From Verrucomicrobiales bacterium (GTDB taxonomy: Bacteria > Verrucomicrobiota > Verrucomicrobiia > Limisphaerales > Palsa-1400): a stretch of 42,288 nt of DNA. The stretch's first letter is position 1. The number at the start of each line of letters is the position of its first letter. Below are positions 35,047 through 42,288 of this stretch, piece by piece. The translations under genes and the position numbers were made by a program. The stretch spans positions 1-42,288 of the forward strand of contig PLGF01000135.1 of the NCBI GenBank assembly GCA_003138485.1, read 5' to 3'. The notes below the pieces were generated by a model, which was not told the origin of the DNA, did no database searches, and worked only from the letters and a program-made list of their open reading frames with translations.

Positions 35047-35940
35047 TCACTGTTTTCCTTTCGGGCTTGGTTCAATATGCACCAGCACGTCATGCACCGT
35101 CGGCACCATCTCCTTCACCCGGTCCTTGACCAAGTGCGCGATCTGATGCGCCTCCCGCACCGGCATCCCCCCGTCCACCTCCACGTGCATGTCAACGAAG
35201 TATTGGAATCCCGCCTTCCGCACGATGCACTTTTCCACCGCGCTGACGCCCGGCACCTTCCCGGCGGCTGACCGGATTTGCGCGACCACCGCCGCGCCGG
35301 GAGCGGCATCCATCAACTCATTCAGGGCGGGGCCGAGCAGATGCCAGGCGTTCCGGCCAACGATCAGCCCGGCCACAATCGCGGCGGCATCGTCCGCAAA
35401 TGCGAACCGGGGGCCGCCCACCAGCGTAAAGGTGATCCCGACGGCGGCCGCCAGCGAAGTGATGGCGTCGCTGCGATGATGCCAGGCATCGGTATAAACC
35501 ACCAGGCTTTCCACCGAGTTGGCCTCCCGCGAAACAAACCGGAAGAGCATTTCCTTCACCACCACCACCCCGATCAACACCCCGAGCGTGAAGGCCCGCG
35601 GCCTCTCCCGCGGCTCCCGCAATTCGTAGGCCGCCTGCGCGATGATGCCTGCCGCCGCCACCAGCAGCATTACCGCCACCAACGCCGCCGCCAGCGGCTC
35701 GGCTTTCCCATGGCCGTAGGGATGCTCCCGGTCCGCCGGTTCGGCCGCCACTTTCAGGCCCCGCCACACGATGATCGAGCTGAGGATGTCCGCCGTCGAT
35801 TCCACCGCGTCGGCGATCAGCGCGTGCGACCGCCCCGTGACTCCGGCTGTGAATTTGCAGGCCGTCAACGCCACATTGGCTCCCATTCCCAGGAATGTCG
35901 CCTTGAGACTGCGTTCCAGCCGGTTTGTTGCCACGCCCAA
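35047..35940 (-). CDS. Cation diffusion facilitator (CDF) family metal transporter
   Basis: This 297-residue antiporter exports divalent metals (Zn, Co, Fe, Mn or Cd) in exchange for protons. It has about six membrane helices and a cytoplasmic ferredoxin-like C-terminal domain with GFQYFVDMHVEVDGGMPV and VHDVLVHIEP. The binding-site motif of helix 2 is DAVESTAD: Asp44 and Asp51 are in place, but Glu47 stands where His or Asp is usual. Helix 5 has the standard HxxxD form in DAWHHRSDAITS. The histidine-bearing loop HPYGHGKAEPLAAAL after helix 3 is typical. The start is TTG at 35940 (GTG at 35934 is an alternative), 86 bases from carA on the opposite strand. Metal specificity cannot be assigned by eye. 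Confidence 0.93.
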   Translation of the reverse strand: MGVATNRLERSLKATFLGMGANVALTACKFTAGVTGRSHALIADAVESTADILSSIIVWRGLKVAAEPADREHPYGHGKAEPLAAALVAVMLLVAAAGIIAQAAYELREPRERPRAFTLGVLIGVVVVKEMLFRFVSREANSVESLVVYTDAWHHRSDAITSLAAAVGITFTLVGGPRFAFADDAAAIVAGLIVGRNAWHLLGPALNELMDAAPGAAVVAQIRSAAGKVPGVSAVEKCIVRKAGFQYFVDMHVEVDGGMPVREAHQIAHLVKDRVKEMVPTVHDVLVHIEPSPKGKQ

Positions 35941-35955
35941 TTAGACGCCTGCCAT

Positions 35956-35976
35956 TTTCAAATTTCAAATTTCAAA
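35956..35976. repeat. Three tandem TTTCAAA units
   Basis: The heptamer TTTCAAA occurs three times without spacer, followed by TTGC, in the 86-base gap between the CDF gene and carA. It may be a slippage-made AT-rich promoter element in an otherwise GC-rich region. Confidence 0.8.
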
Positions 35977-36026
35977 TTGCGAAAGCCGCGCCTTCTCCCT
36001 AAATTCCCTTGTCGGTCCATGCACCC

Positions 36027-37175
36027 ATGAACGCCCTGCTTGCCCTTGAAGATGGTTCCGTGTTCCACGGCCGCGCCTTTGGCGCCAGCGCCGAGGGATG
36101 CGGCGAGGTTTGTTTCAACACCTCCATGACCGGCTACCAGGAAATCCTCACCGACCCCTCTTACAAGGGCCAGATCGTCACCATGACCTGCCCGCTCATC
36201 GGCAACTACGGCGTCAACTCCGCCGATGTCGAATCCTGGCAGCCCCACGTCGCCGGCTTTGCCATCCGCGAACTCTCCCCAGTCGTCAGCAATTGGCGCG
36301 CCCAGTCTTCCCTCTCCGATTACCTGGCTCATCACGGCATCCCCGGCATCGACGGCATCGACACCCGGGCGCTCACCAAAAAACTGCGCGTCCGCGGCGC
36401 CCTCAACGGCTTCATTTCCACGCGCGCCATCTCCGCCGAAGAAGCGGTCGCCCGTGCCAAAAGCTGGCCCGGTCTCGTCGGCGTCGATTACGTCAAAACC
36501 GTCACCCACCCCAAGCCCTTCTTGTGGGATGAAGCCGACACCCAAAGCCAGGGATTCCAGTTGCCCCGCGGCCTGGCCGCGGCGGCCATTCCCGCGCCCC
36601 TGCCGCCCGCCGACATTCCCATTGTCGCCTTCGACTACGGCATGAAATACAACATCCTGCGCCGCCTGCGCCAGCACGGCTTCAAAGTGCAAGTCGTTCC
36701 CGCCACGGCGACCGCGGCGGAAGCCCTCAGCTACAAGCCCGCCGGGATATTTCTTTCCAACGGCCCGGGCGACCCGGCAGTGCTGGGTTACGCCGTGCGG
36801 GCGGTGCGGGATTTGATTGACAACGGCGTGCCGATCTTCGGGATATGCCTGGGCCATCAGATACTGGGCCAGGCGTTCGGCGGAAAGACCTTCAAGCTCA
36901 AGTTCGGCCATCGCGGCGCCAACCAGCCCGTCAAGGACCTGGAGAGCGGCCGCGTCGAAATCACCTCCCAAAACCACGGCTTCGCAGTCGATCCCGCCAC
37001 CCTGCCCTCGGACGTCGTGGTGGACCGCATCAATCTGAACGATCAAACCGTCGAAGGCCTCCGGCACAAGACCCGGAACATATTCTGCGTGCAATACCAT
37101 CCCGAAGCCTCCCCCGGCCCGCACGATTCCACGCCGTTGTTCGCCCAATTCCGCGAAATGATCCGCAATTCGTAA
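36027..37175 (+). CDS. carA: Carbamoyl-phosphate synthase small (glutaminase) subunit
   Basis: CarA hydrolyses glutamine and passes ammonia to CarB for carbamoyl-phosphate synthesis (arginine and pyrimidine pathways). This 382-residue copy has the CPSase N-terminal domain ([37 protein letters not shown]). The glutaminase has the nucleophile Cys274 in [10 protein letters not shown] and the catalytic His358 and Glu360 in YHPEAS. The ATG at 36027 is chosen over an in-frame TTG at 36009. The 3' end from 37009 to the stop is repeated 830 bases downstream (see repeats). carB is not adjacent. The reading frame is intact, so this copy is expected to be functional. Confidence 0.96.
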   Translation: MNALLALEDGSVFHGRAFGASAEGCGEVCFNTSMTGYQEILTDPSYKGQIVTMTCPLIGNYGVNSADVESWQPHVAGFAIRELSPVVSNWRAQSSLSDYLAHHGIPGIDGIDTRALTKKLRVRGALNGFISTRAISAEEAVARAKSWPGLVGVDYVKTVTHPKPFLWDEADTQSQGFQLPRGLAAAAIPAPLPPADIPIVAFDYGMKYNILRRLRQHGFKVQVVPATATAAEALSYKPAGIFLSNGPGDPAVLGYAVRAVRDLIDNGVPIFGICLGHQILGQAFGGKTFKLKFGHRGANQPVKDLESGRVEITSQNHGFAVDPATLPSDVVVDRINLNDQTVEGLRHKTRNIFCVQYHPEASPGPHDSTPLFAQFREMIRNS

Positions 37176-37180
37176 GCGCC
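37009..37180 (+). repeat. Direct repeat flanking the TA cassette, copy 1 (carA 3' end)
   Basis: This 172-base segment reaches from within carA to 5 bases past its stop codon. It recurs at 37839-38010 with three substitutions (37016 C/T, 37028 C/G, 37070 G/A) and no indel. All three fall on third codon positions and are synonymous (Val, Arg, Lys). Confidence 0.95.
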
Positions 37181-37269
37181 GGTCATTGCCAGCTATTAGA
37201 CTAGGATGCAAGGAACGGAGTCGGAATAAGCAGTTGAATCAGGGGCGGGCGTCGGCTATATTCTGGGCG

Positions 37270-37494
37270 ATGAACAGTTTTTCCGCATCTGAATTATTGC
37301 AATTGCCGGTGCCTGAGCGGTTGCAACTGGTTGAGGACATCTGGAACAGCATCGCCGACGCGCCGGAAGCCCTCCAATTGACGGACGAGGATAAGCGGTT
37401 GATTGATGAACGCCTGCAAGCGCGCCAAGGCAATCCTGGGGCGGGTTCTCCGTGGCAAGAGGTGTTCGACCGCATCACATCGAAACCGAAGTGA
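37270..37494 (+). CDS. Addiction module antitoxin (Unstab_antitox, PF09720-like)
   Basis: This 74-residue protein matches the antitoxin family in which ELLQLPVPERLQLVEDIWNS is the recognition block, followed by a charged helix (LTDEDKRLIDERLQARQ) and a C-terminal toxin-binding end with SPWQEVFDRI. It probably neutralises the toxin encoded by the next gene, which starts inside its stop (GTGA). The ATG at 37270 starts the family-like sequence; the longer frame is not credible. The pair sits in a 658-base insert between two copies of the carA tail. Confidence 0.88.
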   Translation: MNSFSASELLQLPVPERLQLVEDIWNSIADAPEALQLTDEDKRLIDERLQARQGNPGAGSPWQEVFDRITSKPK

Positions 37495-37790
37495 GCCATC
37501 CGCATATCATCCGCCCGGAAGCCGAAGCGGACATGGCGGAGGGGTTTCAGTGGTACGAGGAGCGACGGGATGGTTTGGGGTTTGAATACCTCGGCGAGAT
37601 CAAGACAGTTCTGGAAAGGATAACAGACAACCCGGCACGCCATCCTGAGATCTATAGGGGCGCCCGGCGGTCGTTGGTTCGCAGGTTTCCCTACGCCATA
37701 ATTTATACTTTCGAGTCCAATAAGCTGGAGGTGATTGCGGTCGCTCATGTCAATCGACACCCACAGTTCTGGCAGCGCCGGCTCCGATAA
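37491..37790 (+). CDS. RelE/ParE-superfamily toxin
   Basis: This 99-residue protein matches ParE/RelE-type toxins: [20 protein letters not shown] opens the family, [17 protein letters not shown] forms the helix, and the core is [19 protein letters not shown] with [14 protein letters not shown]. These toxins either cleave mRNA at the ribosome or poison gyrase, and the sequence alone does not decide which. The start is a GTG whose last two bases begin the antitoxin's stop codon (GTGA), so translation is coupled. Both genes look intact. Confidence 0.9.
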   Translation: MSHPHIIRPEAEADMAEGFQWYEERRDGLGFEYLGEIKTVLERITDNPARHPEIYRGARRSLVRRFPYAIIYTFESNKLEVIAVAHVNRHPQFWQRRLR

Positions 37791-37838
37791 CAGCCGGGGG
37801 CAAGTTCATAGTTCATAGGTCAAACCGTACTCATAGCC

Positions 37839-38005
37839 CGGACGTTGTGGTGGACCGGATCAATCTGAACGATCAAACCGTCGAAGGCCTCCGGCACAAA
37901 ACCCGGAACATATTCTGCGTGCAATACCATCCCGAAGCCTCCCCCGGCCCGCACGATTCCACGCCGTTGTTCGCCCAATTCCGCGAAATGATCCGCAATT
38001 CGTAA
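37839..38005 (+). pseudogene. carA 3' fragment
   Basis: The fragment encodes about the last 54 residues of CarA, including the catalytic His/Glu segment and the stop, but has no start or upstream part. It cannot be translated as a CarA. It is best read as the displaced native tail or the imported tail of carA, left after integration of the TA cassette. Confidence 0.9.
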
Positions 38006-38010
38006 GCGCC
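37839..38010 (+). repeat. Direct repeat flanking the TA cassette, copy 2
   Basis: Second copy of the carA 3' end, 830 bases from the first. It keeps the whole tail including the stop codon and the following AGCGCC. The DNA on its right (38011 on) differs from that after copy 1. Confidence 0.95.
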
Positions 38011-38087
38011 TTTGCCCTTCTTTAAATTAACGCCCCTAACCTGGAGAAACCCCGGTGTCGCGAGCGACGTGCGCGGCGAACCGGTTC

Positions 38088-38915
38088 TTACCACGATTGC
38101 CGCAGCATTTGCGGCGTCATGCCTCTGGCTCGCAGAGTTCTCAGGCTCAACGCGTCGTGCCGTTTGGCCAAACGCACACCGGAGTCGTCGTTCATTAGCG
38201 GGCAGTGATAGAACGCCGGCGGAATCAAACCCAGGGCGCGATACAGCAACAACTGCCGCGCGGTGGAGAGCAGCAGGTCCGCGCCGCGCACCACTTCGGT
38301 GATCTGCATGGCGGCGTCATCCACCACCACGGCGAGTTGATAGGACGGCACAGCGTCATGCCGCCAGATCACAAAATCGCCAAAATCCCGGCCAGCCTCG
38401 AATTGTTGATAGCCGAAGCAGCCGTCGGTGAAGGAGATTCCCTGCCCTTCCGGCACCCGGAAACGCCAATTGACCCCCTTGGTTTCCAGACGCTCAAAAA
38501 TGGTTCCATGGGCGGGACGGCAAGTCCCCGGATAAACCGGTTCTTCCTCCCCGGCGTGCGGCGCTTGCAGGGCGCGCAAAACATCCGAGCGCGAACAACG
38601 GCACGGATAAATCCAGCCTGCCTGGCGCAGTTCTTCCAGAGCGGCGCGGTAGAAATGGCCCCGCTCGCTTTGCGCGTAAGGGACAAACGGTCCGCCGCAG
38701 TCCGGCCCTTCCTGCCAGCGGAAGCCAAACCAGCGTAAGTCCTCCATCATCGCCGAAACAAAATCCAAGCGGAAGCGCTGGGCGTCAATGTCTTCGTTGC
38801 GGAGGACCATCGTGCCGCCTGCGGCCTCGGCCCGTTGCTGGGCGGTCCAAAAAGTCCGCGCATGGCCCAGGTGGAGATAGCCGGTCGGCGACGGAGCTAA
38901 TCGTCCGCGATACAT
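38088..38915 (-). CDS. gluQ: Glutamyl-Q tRNA(Asp) synthetase
   Basis: GluQRS attaches glutamate to the queuosine base of tRNA-Asp. This 275-residue protein is a short class I synthetase-like enzyme without anticodon-binding domain. It has RLAPSPTGYLHLGHA (HIGH-like box at 15-18), RNEDIDAQR, the zinc ligands Cys105, Cys107, Tyr128 and Cys132, and a KMSKS-like LAKRHDALSL near the end. Length and lack of the anticodon domain separate it from glutamyl-tRNA synthetase proper. It is convergent with carA and the TA pair. The enzyme is known in Proteobacteria, Actinobacteria and others. The start ATG at 38915 yields the MYRGRLAPSPTG N-terminus. Confidence 0.92.
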   Translation of the reverse strand: MYRGRLAPSPTGYLHLGHARTFWTAQQRAEAAGGTMVLRNEDIDAQRFRLDFVSAMMEDLRWFGFRWQEGPDCGGPFVPYAQSERGHFYRAALEELRQAGWIYPCRCSRSDVLRALQAPHAGEEEPVYPGTCRPAHGTIFERLETKGVNWRFRVPEGQGISFTDGCFGYQQFEAGRDFGDFVIWRHDAVPSYQLAVVVDDAAMQITEVVRGADLLLSTARQLLLYRALGLIPPAFYHCPLMNDDSGVRLAKRHDALSLRTLRARGMTPQMLRQSW

Positions 38916-38952
38916 AAAACGGGGCTGTCCATTTTCCTAAAAAGTTTGCGTC

Positions 38953-39177
38953 TCAGAACTGGCCCGTCAAGAGTTGTTTGCCCTCGTATCCGACCGAAAT
39001 CGAGGAACAGCATACAGGGGTGACCAATCGCATGCGGCGGGACTCACGCATGGCGACGACCTCCTTGATCGGGCGGCCCAAGCGACGGGCCAGCTCGGGA
39101 TCAGGCCGATGGCCCAATTGTTTCAACTCGGCCAGCGTCCAAGGCAAACCACGCCGGGGAAATTTTGTGTTAGCCAT
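38953..39177 (-). CDS. Small protein with SANT/Myb-like HTH
   Basis: This 74-residue product contains PWTLAELKQLGHRPDPELAR followed by RLGRPIKEVVAMRESRRM, which fits a small helix-turn-helix of the SANT/Myb-like type found in families where such units are repeated. The last 25 residues (LVTPVCCSSISVG and on) show no family resemblance. It may therefore be a truncated or decayed gene. The ATG at 39177 is preferred over 39228. It may be a DNA-binding protein, but no target is known. Confidence 0.5.
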   Translation of the reverse strand: MANTKFPRRGLPWTLAELKQLGHRPDPELARRLGRPIKEVVAMRESRRMRLVTPVCCSSISVGYEGKQLLTGQF

Positions 39178-39333
39178 GCCCATAAATAAAAACAGGGATT
39201 GATACCATAAGGATGACGCGCTCGTCAATTTCCGGGGTGAACCTCTTGCTGAAAGGAAGCGCCATTGTCAGAAAAATGGGGGCGGAAAGATGAAAACAGC
39301 CCGCTTTGCTCCCACCGCGGGGGCCAGGGTGTC

Positions 39334-39450
39334 TTATATTTCTGCCCCGGATATTTCCGACATTCTCTTCAATAAGAATCCGAAGTTGTTTTTGCGCAGA
39401 TCCTACAACGCGGTCAAAACCTGCCGGCCAGACAGCAACGGCAACTTCAT
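39334..39450 (-). pseudogene. Broken hicA toxin gene
   Basis: The ATG at 39450 overlaps the hicB stop as ATGA. The first 15 codons give MKLPLLSGRQVLTAL, the start expected of a HicA mRNA-interferase toxin. Codon 16 is TAG. The frame then continues DLRKNNFGFLLKR, reminiscent of the HicA K-GF-R segment, and stops again at 39334. The normal catalytic GSH motif is missing. The toxin is inactivated by a nonsense codon and loss of the rest. Confidence 0.75.
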
Positions 39451-39650
39451 ATCGTCAACTCGACGACCTCACGCTCCTTGGTCGAGGTCATCTCAGACGG
39501 CGAAGGCTCCAAGTACAAATCAATGGCTTCCCGGATATTCTTCAATGCCTCCTCGCGAGTCTTGCCCTGCGACCAACAGCTTTTCAACGCCGGGCAATGC
39601 GCGACATAGTAGCCGTCCTCCCCTGGCTCAATGACAATTTTCAGATTCAC
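39447..39650 (-). CDS. hicB: HicB-family antitoxin
   Basis: This 67-residue protein carries the HicB/UPF0150 fold: KIVIEPGEDGYYVAHCPAL followed by SCWSQGKTREEALKNIREA and the short C-terminal end. In intact systems it masks the HicA RNase. It overlaps hicA by ATGA, but that toxin gene is broken, so this is an orphan antitoxin. The start is GTG at 39650. It lies divergent to the GH74-like gene, with only about 50 bases between the start codons. Confidence 0.88.
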   Translation of the reverse strand: MNLKIVIEPGEDGYYVAHCPALKSCWSQGKTREEALKNIREAIDLYLEPSPSEMTSTKEREVVELTI

Positions 39651-39700
39651 ATCGGGAATCTCACCCTTTGGTTCCTGTTTTCAAGGGGAAAAACAATAAT

Positions 39701-42232
39701 ATGCGTTTGTTGGGGACCCCTGCTATGTTGTATCTGCTTATGAACTTCAATCGCCGCCGTTACGTGACTTTCTTCGTTGGCATTCTTTTGGCGCTGGCCG
39801 GGTTGGCGTCGTCCGCTCCAGCGGCGCAACCGGCGCAATGGGTTTCCAAAGGCCCCGGCGGCGGCGGAGCGTTGTTCGCGCCCAGTTTCAACCCAAACAG
39901 CTCCGCTGAGATGTACCTGGCCTGTGACATGGGCGAAGTGTTTCATTCCACCAATTTCGGCGCGGCCTGGAGCGTGGTTGATTTCCGGCAGATCGAGGGC
40001 GGGCGGCAGGTGCTCATTCAGTTTACAAGCGATCCCAACGTGAGGTACGCGATTGATCTTAGCAACGATGCCATGACTCCGACCCGGAGCGTCGATGGAG
40101 GGACGACGTGGCAACAACTTGCGGGAGACCCGACCGGCGGCGGCGCCTTCGCGCTGTACGCCGACCCCGGCTCCACCAACCGGTTGCTCGTTTCGGATTA
40201 CGGCGACGTCTATTTCTCCGACGATGGCGGCAACACGTTCGACTTGAAGTTCACGTATTCGCCGGATGACAGCGGCTGTTTTATCGCCGGGGCGTTCTTT
40301 GATGGGAGCAACATTTACGTGGGGACGGGGCCGGGCTTGCTGGTCTCCACCAACAATGGCGACACCTTTGCCCTGTCGTCGGTTGGGGGCATCGACACGA
40401 ACAGCCAGACGATATTCTCATTTGCCGGCGCGAAACAGAATGGCCTCACGCGGTTTTTCGCCACGACATTGCATCCCGGGGATGTCTTTCCGGGCATGTT
40501 GATTGAGGAGGTTTATTACAGCTATCTGGGTGTGTACACGCTGGATTGGGGACAATCCAATTGGACGCCCGCCACCAATGGCATCAGCGGGGAGGATGAT
40601 CCCGTTTTTGTGGCGGCGGCCCTCAATGACACCTCCACCGCCTACATTGCCGGCCAGCAGAACAACGATGTTCAATACCCTGCGCTTTACAAGACGACAA
40701 ACGGCGGCTTGAACTGGGAGCTTTCATTGCTTGTGACCAACAATGAAAATGTGTTCACAGGCTGGGAAGGCAATCACGGCGACAGCGACTGGGGATATGG
40801 CGCTGGAGCGCTGGGCCTGGCGGTGGCGCCAAACGATTCCAGCAAGGTGGCCGAGAGCGATCTGGGATTCGTCCATGTGAGCACCAACGGAGGCGCGTTT
40901 TGGCGGCAGGCTTACGTCAATCCCGCGGATGAGAATCCCACCAACGCCCCCACCCCAAAAGGACGGAACTACCGCGGCATCGGATTGGAACCGACCTCAT
41001 GCTGGAACGTGGCTTGGGCGGACAGCAATCATGTCGTCGCCAGCTACACGGACATCAAGGGCGCGATCAGCGCCGATGGCGGCAATTCGTGGTCGTTCGG
41101 CTATAGCGGGGACAGCTACAACACGATGTATTGCTGCGTCCAGAGTCCGGCCTCGGGGACATTATATGCCGGCGTGTCATCGGTGCATGACATGTATCAA
41201 AGCACGCATCTGACCGATGCGAGCATAGGAAACAGTTCTGGCGCGGTGCTTTTTTCAACCAATAAGGCAGTCACCTGGCAGACGATGAACAATTTTAAGT
41301 GCCCGGTGATCTGGGTGGAGTTGGACCCCGTGAATACGAACCGCCTTTTTGCCAGCGTCATCGCCACGAACACGAGTGTGGCGGGAATTTATGTTTCGAC
41401 AAATATCCAGCGCCAGACCGCGGCAACCTGGCAGCGCCTGGCAGCGCCGCCCCGCACGCAGGGCCATCCGTTCAACATTCACCCGCTCAAAGATGGCACG
41501 CTGGTCTGCACTTATTCGGGCAGGCGGGCCGGAAGCCCGCAGGAGTTTACGGCCAGTTCGGGAGTGTTTTACAGCGCCAATTCGGGGACTTCGTGGATCG
41601 ACCGGTCCGATCCGAGCATGGACTATTGGACGATGGACCTGGTGGTGGACCCCAATGACACCGCGCAGAACACTTGGTACGCGGGGGTTTACAGCGGCTG
41701 GGGCGGTCCGCCCAACGGCCTGGGCGGCCTGTACAAGACGACCAATCGCGGCCTGGCTTGGACGCGTCTCAACAACGACAACGGAGTCAGTTCATGCGCC
41801 TTGAATCCATTGAATTCAAATGAGCTTTATGTGACCACGGAAACCGACGGCCTCTTGTTCTCCAGCAACATCAACTCCGCCAGCCCGGCTCTTTCCCAGA
41901 TGACCAGCTATCCCTTCGGCCAGCCGGAGCGGGTTTTCTTCAACCCTTACAACGCCTCGGAAGTGTGGGTCACAAGTTTTGGGAATGGCATCCGGGTGGG
42001 GAGCACGCTTGCGTTGCCAGGAACGCTGCAAATCACGGCGCCGCAAGGCGGAATGGTTCAGCTCAACTTGCTGGAAGCCTCTCCGGGGGCGGTTTACTCC
42101 ATCCTGGAATCGACGAACCTCACCAATTGGAACCTGCTCGGAACGAATACCGCGCAAACCAACGGCGTGCTCCAATTCAACGACACCGCCGCCACCAACG
42201 CGTCCCGTTTCTACAAAACCAAGGCGTTCTGA
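39701..42232 (+). CDS. Secreted GH74-like/BNR-repeat protein with C-terminal module
   Basis: This protein of about 843 residues has a signal peptide (hydrophobic part FFVGILLALAGLASSAPAA). Repeated beta-propeller blades with BNR/Asp-box-like motifs follow: SVDGGTTW, SDDGGNTF, STNNGDTF, KTTNGGLNW, STNGGAFW, SADGGNSW and TTNRGLAW. This is the pattern of sortilin/xyloglucanase (GH74) propellers, but I cannot point to the two catalytic Asp residues, so a non-enzymatic role is possible. The last roughly 65 residues (ASPGAVYSILESTNLTNWNL and on) resemble the C-terminal module of the other secreted proteins here. ATG at 39701 has AAGGGG upstream; ATG at 39740 gives the cleanest signal peptide. Confidence 0.8.
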   Translation: MRLLGTPAMLYLLMNFNRRRYVTFFVGILLALAGLASSAPAAQPAQWVSKGPGGGGALFAPSFNPNSSAEMYLACDMGEVFHSTNFGAAWSVVDFRQIEGGRQVLIQFTSDPNVRYAIDLSNDAMTPTRSVDGGTTWQQLAGDPTGGGAFALYADPGSTNRLLVSDYGDVYFSDDGGNTFDLKFTYSPDDSGCFIAGAFFDGSNIYVGTGPGLLVSTNNGDTFALSSVGGIDTNSQTIFSFAGAKQNGLTRFFATTLHPGDVFPGMLIEEVYYSYLGVYTLDWGQSNWTPATNGISGEDDPVFVAAALNDTSTAYIAGQQNNDVQYPALYKTTNGGLNWELSLLVTNNENVFTGWEGNHGDSDWGYGAGALGLAVAPNDSSKVAESDLGFVHVSTNGGAFWRQAYVNPADENPTNAPTPKGRNYRGIGLEPTSCWNVAWADSNHVVASYTDIKGAISADGGNSWSFGYSGDSYNTMYCCVQSPASGTLYAGVSSVHDMYQSTHLTDASIGNSSGAVLFSTNKAVTWQTMNNFKCPVIWVELDPVNTNRLFASVIATNTSVAGIYVSTNIQRQTAATWQRLAAPPRTQGHPFNIHPLKDGTLVCTYSGRRAGSPQEFTASSGVFYSANSGTSWIDRSDPSMDYWTMDLVVDPNDTAQNTWYAGVYSGWGGPPNGLGGLYKTTNRGLAWTRLNNDNGVSSCALNPLNSNELYVTTETDGLLFSSNINSASPALSQMTSYPFGQPERVFFNPYNASEVWVTSFGNGIRVGSTLALPGTLQITAPQGGMVQLNLLEASPGAVYSILESTNLTNWNLLGTNTAQTNGVLQFNDTAATNASRFYKTKAF

Positions 42233-42288
42233 AGATTTAATAGCTAAACCGTAACTATTCAGTAGGATTGGGAGCGCGACCAGCCCGC

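Noticed and set aside
35956..35976. Tandem repeats as the start of a CRISPR array
   Set aside because: Units are only 7 bases with no spacers and no cas genes anywhere.
37491..37790. The toxin frame starting at 37452 with an ATG
   Set aside because: The ATG lies inside the antitoxin gene and adds 13 residues without family match; GTG at 37491 overlaps the antitoxin stop and begins the family sequence.
37873..38094. Minus-strand frame in the duplicate carA tail
   Set aside because: It is the reverse of the carA fragment and carries no start signal or motif.
39290..39634. Plus-strand frames overlapping hicB and hicA
   Set aside because: They have no family match, and the minus-strand frames carry clear HicB/HicA signatures.
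1..42288. tRNA, rRNA and transposase genes
   Set aside because: I looked for cloverleaf-like stems with CCA ends, rRNA landmarks and transposase motifs on both strands and saw none; this reading by eye can miss some.

Overview
The window is a gene-dense, GC-rich stretch of a bacterial chromosome. It most likely comes from a soil or freshwater Verrucomicrobiota of the Pedosphaera/Limisphaerales kind. This is an inference from gene content: a type IV pseudopilin with the FTLIELLVVIAIIAIL N-terminus, large secreted LamG proteins and glycosidases sharing a C-terminal module, a short ECF sigma factor paired with a serine/threonine kinase, and few strong Shine-Dalgarno sites. No rRNA, tRNA, CRISPR array or transposase was seen.

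Region 1 (293-10854, +) is a compact envelope and transport operon. It runs ABC-2 permease, three successive SPFH/band-7 membrane proteins (one with a seven-helix N-terminal half), a P1B-type metal ATPase with a His-rich tail, an ABC ATPase and a second ABC-2 permease. Every junction either overlaps or is at most 12 bases. A promoter-like site then precedes a membrane-anchored coiled-coil protein and a 54-residue lipoprotein. The physical coupling of a triple SPFH set to a metal pump and an ABC exporter is one of the two most interesting features here.

Region 2 (10861-14368, -) is a translationally coupled trio: rarA, 5-formyltetrahydrofolate cyclo-ligase and rny (RNase Y), with ATGA overlaps at both junctions. 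A roughly 490-base divergent gap separates it from an ECF sigma factor and a transmembrane Ser/Thr kinase (14860-17693, +).

Region 3 (17798-30913, +) looks like a secreted polysaccharide-utilisation locus. It holds a triple-LamG protein with a 624-bp internal duplication, a pseudopilin, two GH51-type alpha-L-arabinofuranosidases and a LamG/ricin-like/GH128-like/FN3 protein. Five LamG modules are spread over three genes. Three of these proteins, plus the GH74-like BNR protein at the far end (39701-42232), end in a related C-terminal segment of about 65 residues. I propose this as a sorting or adhesion module.

Region 4 (30941-39650) is mixed housekeeping and accessory DNA: a Ski2-like helicase with a Cys cluster, three small secreted or membrane proteins of unknown function, a CDF metal transporter, carA and gluQ. 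Between carA and gluQ lies a toxin-antitoxin pair bracketed by two 172-bp copies of the carA 3' end. The copies differ at three sites, all synonymous, which suggests Campbell-type or gene-end-restoring integration of a tiny TA cassette. A second TA locus (hicB with a broken hicA) lies just beyond.
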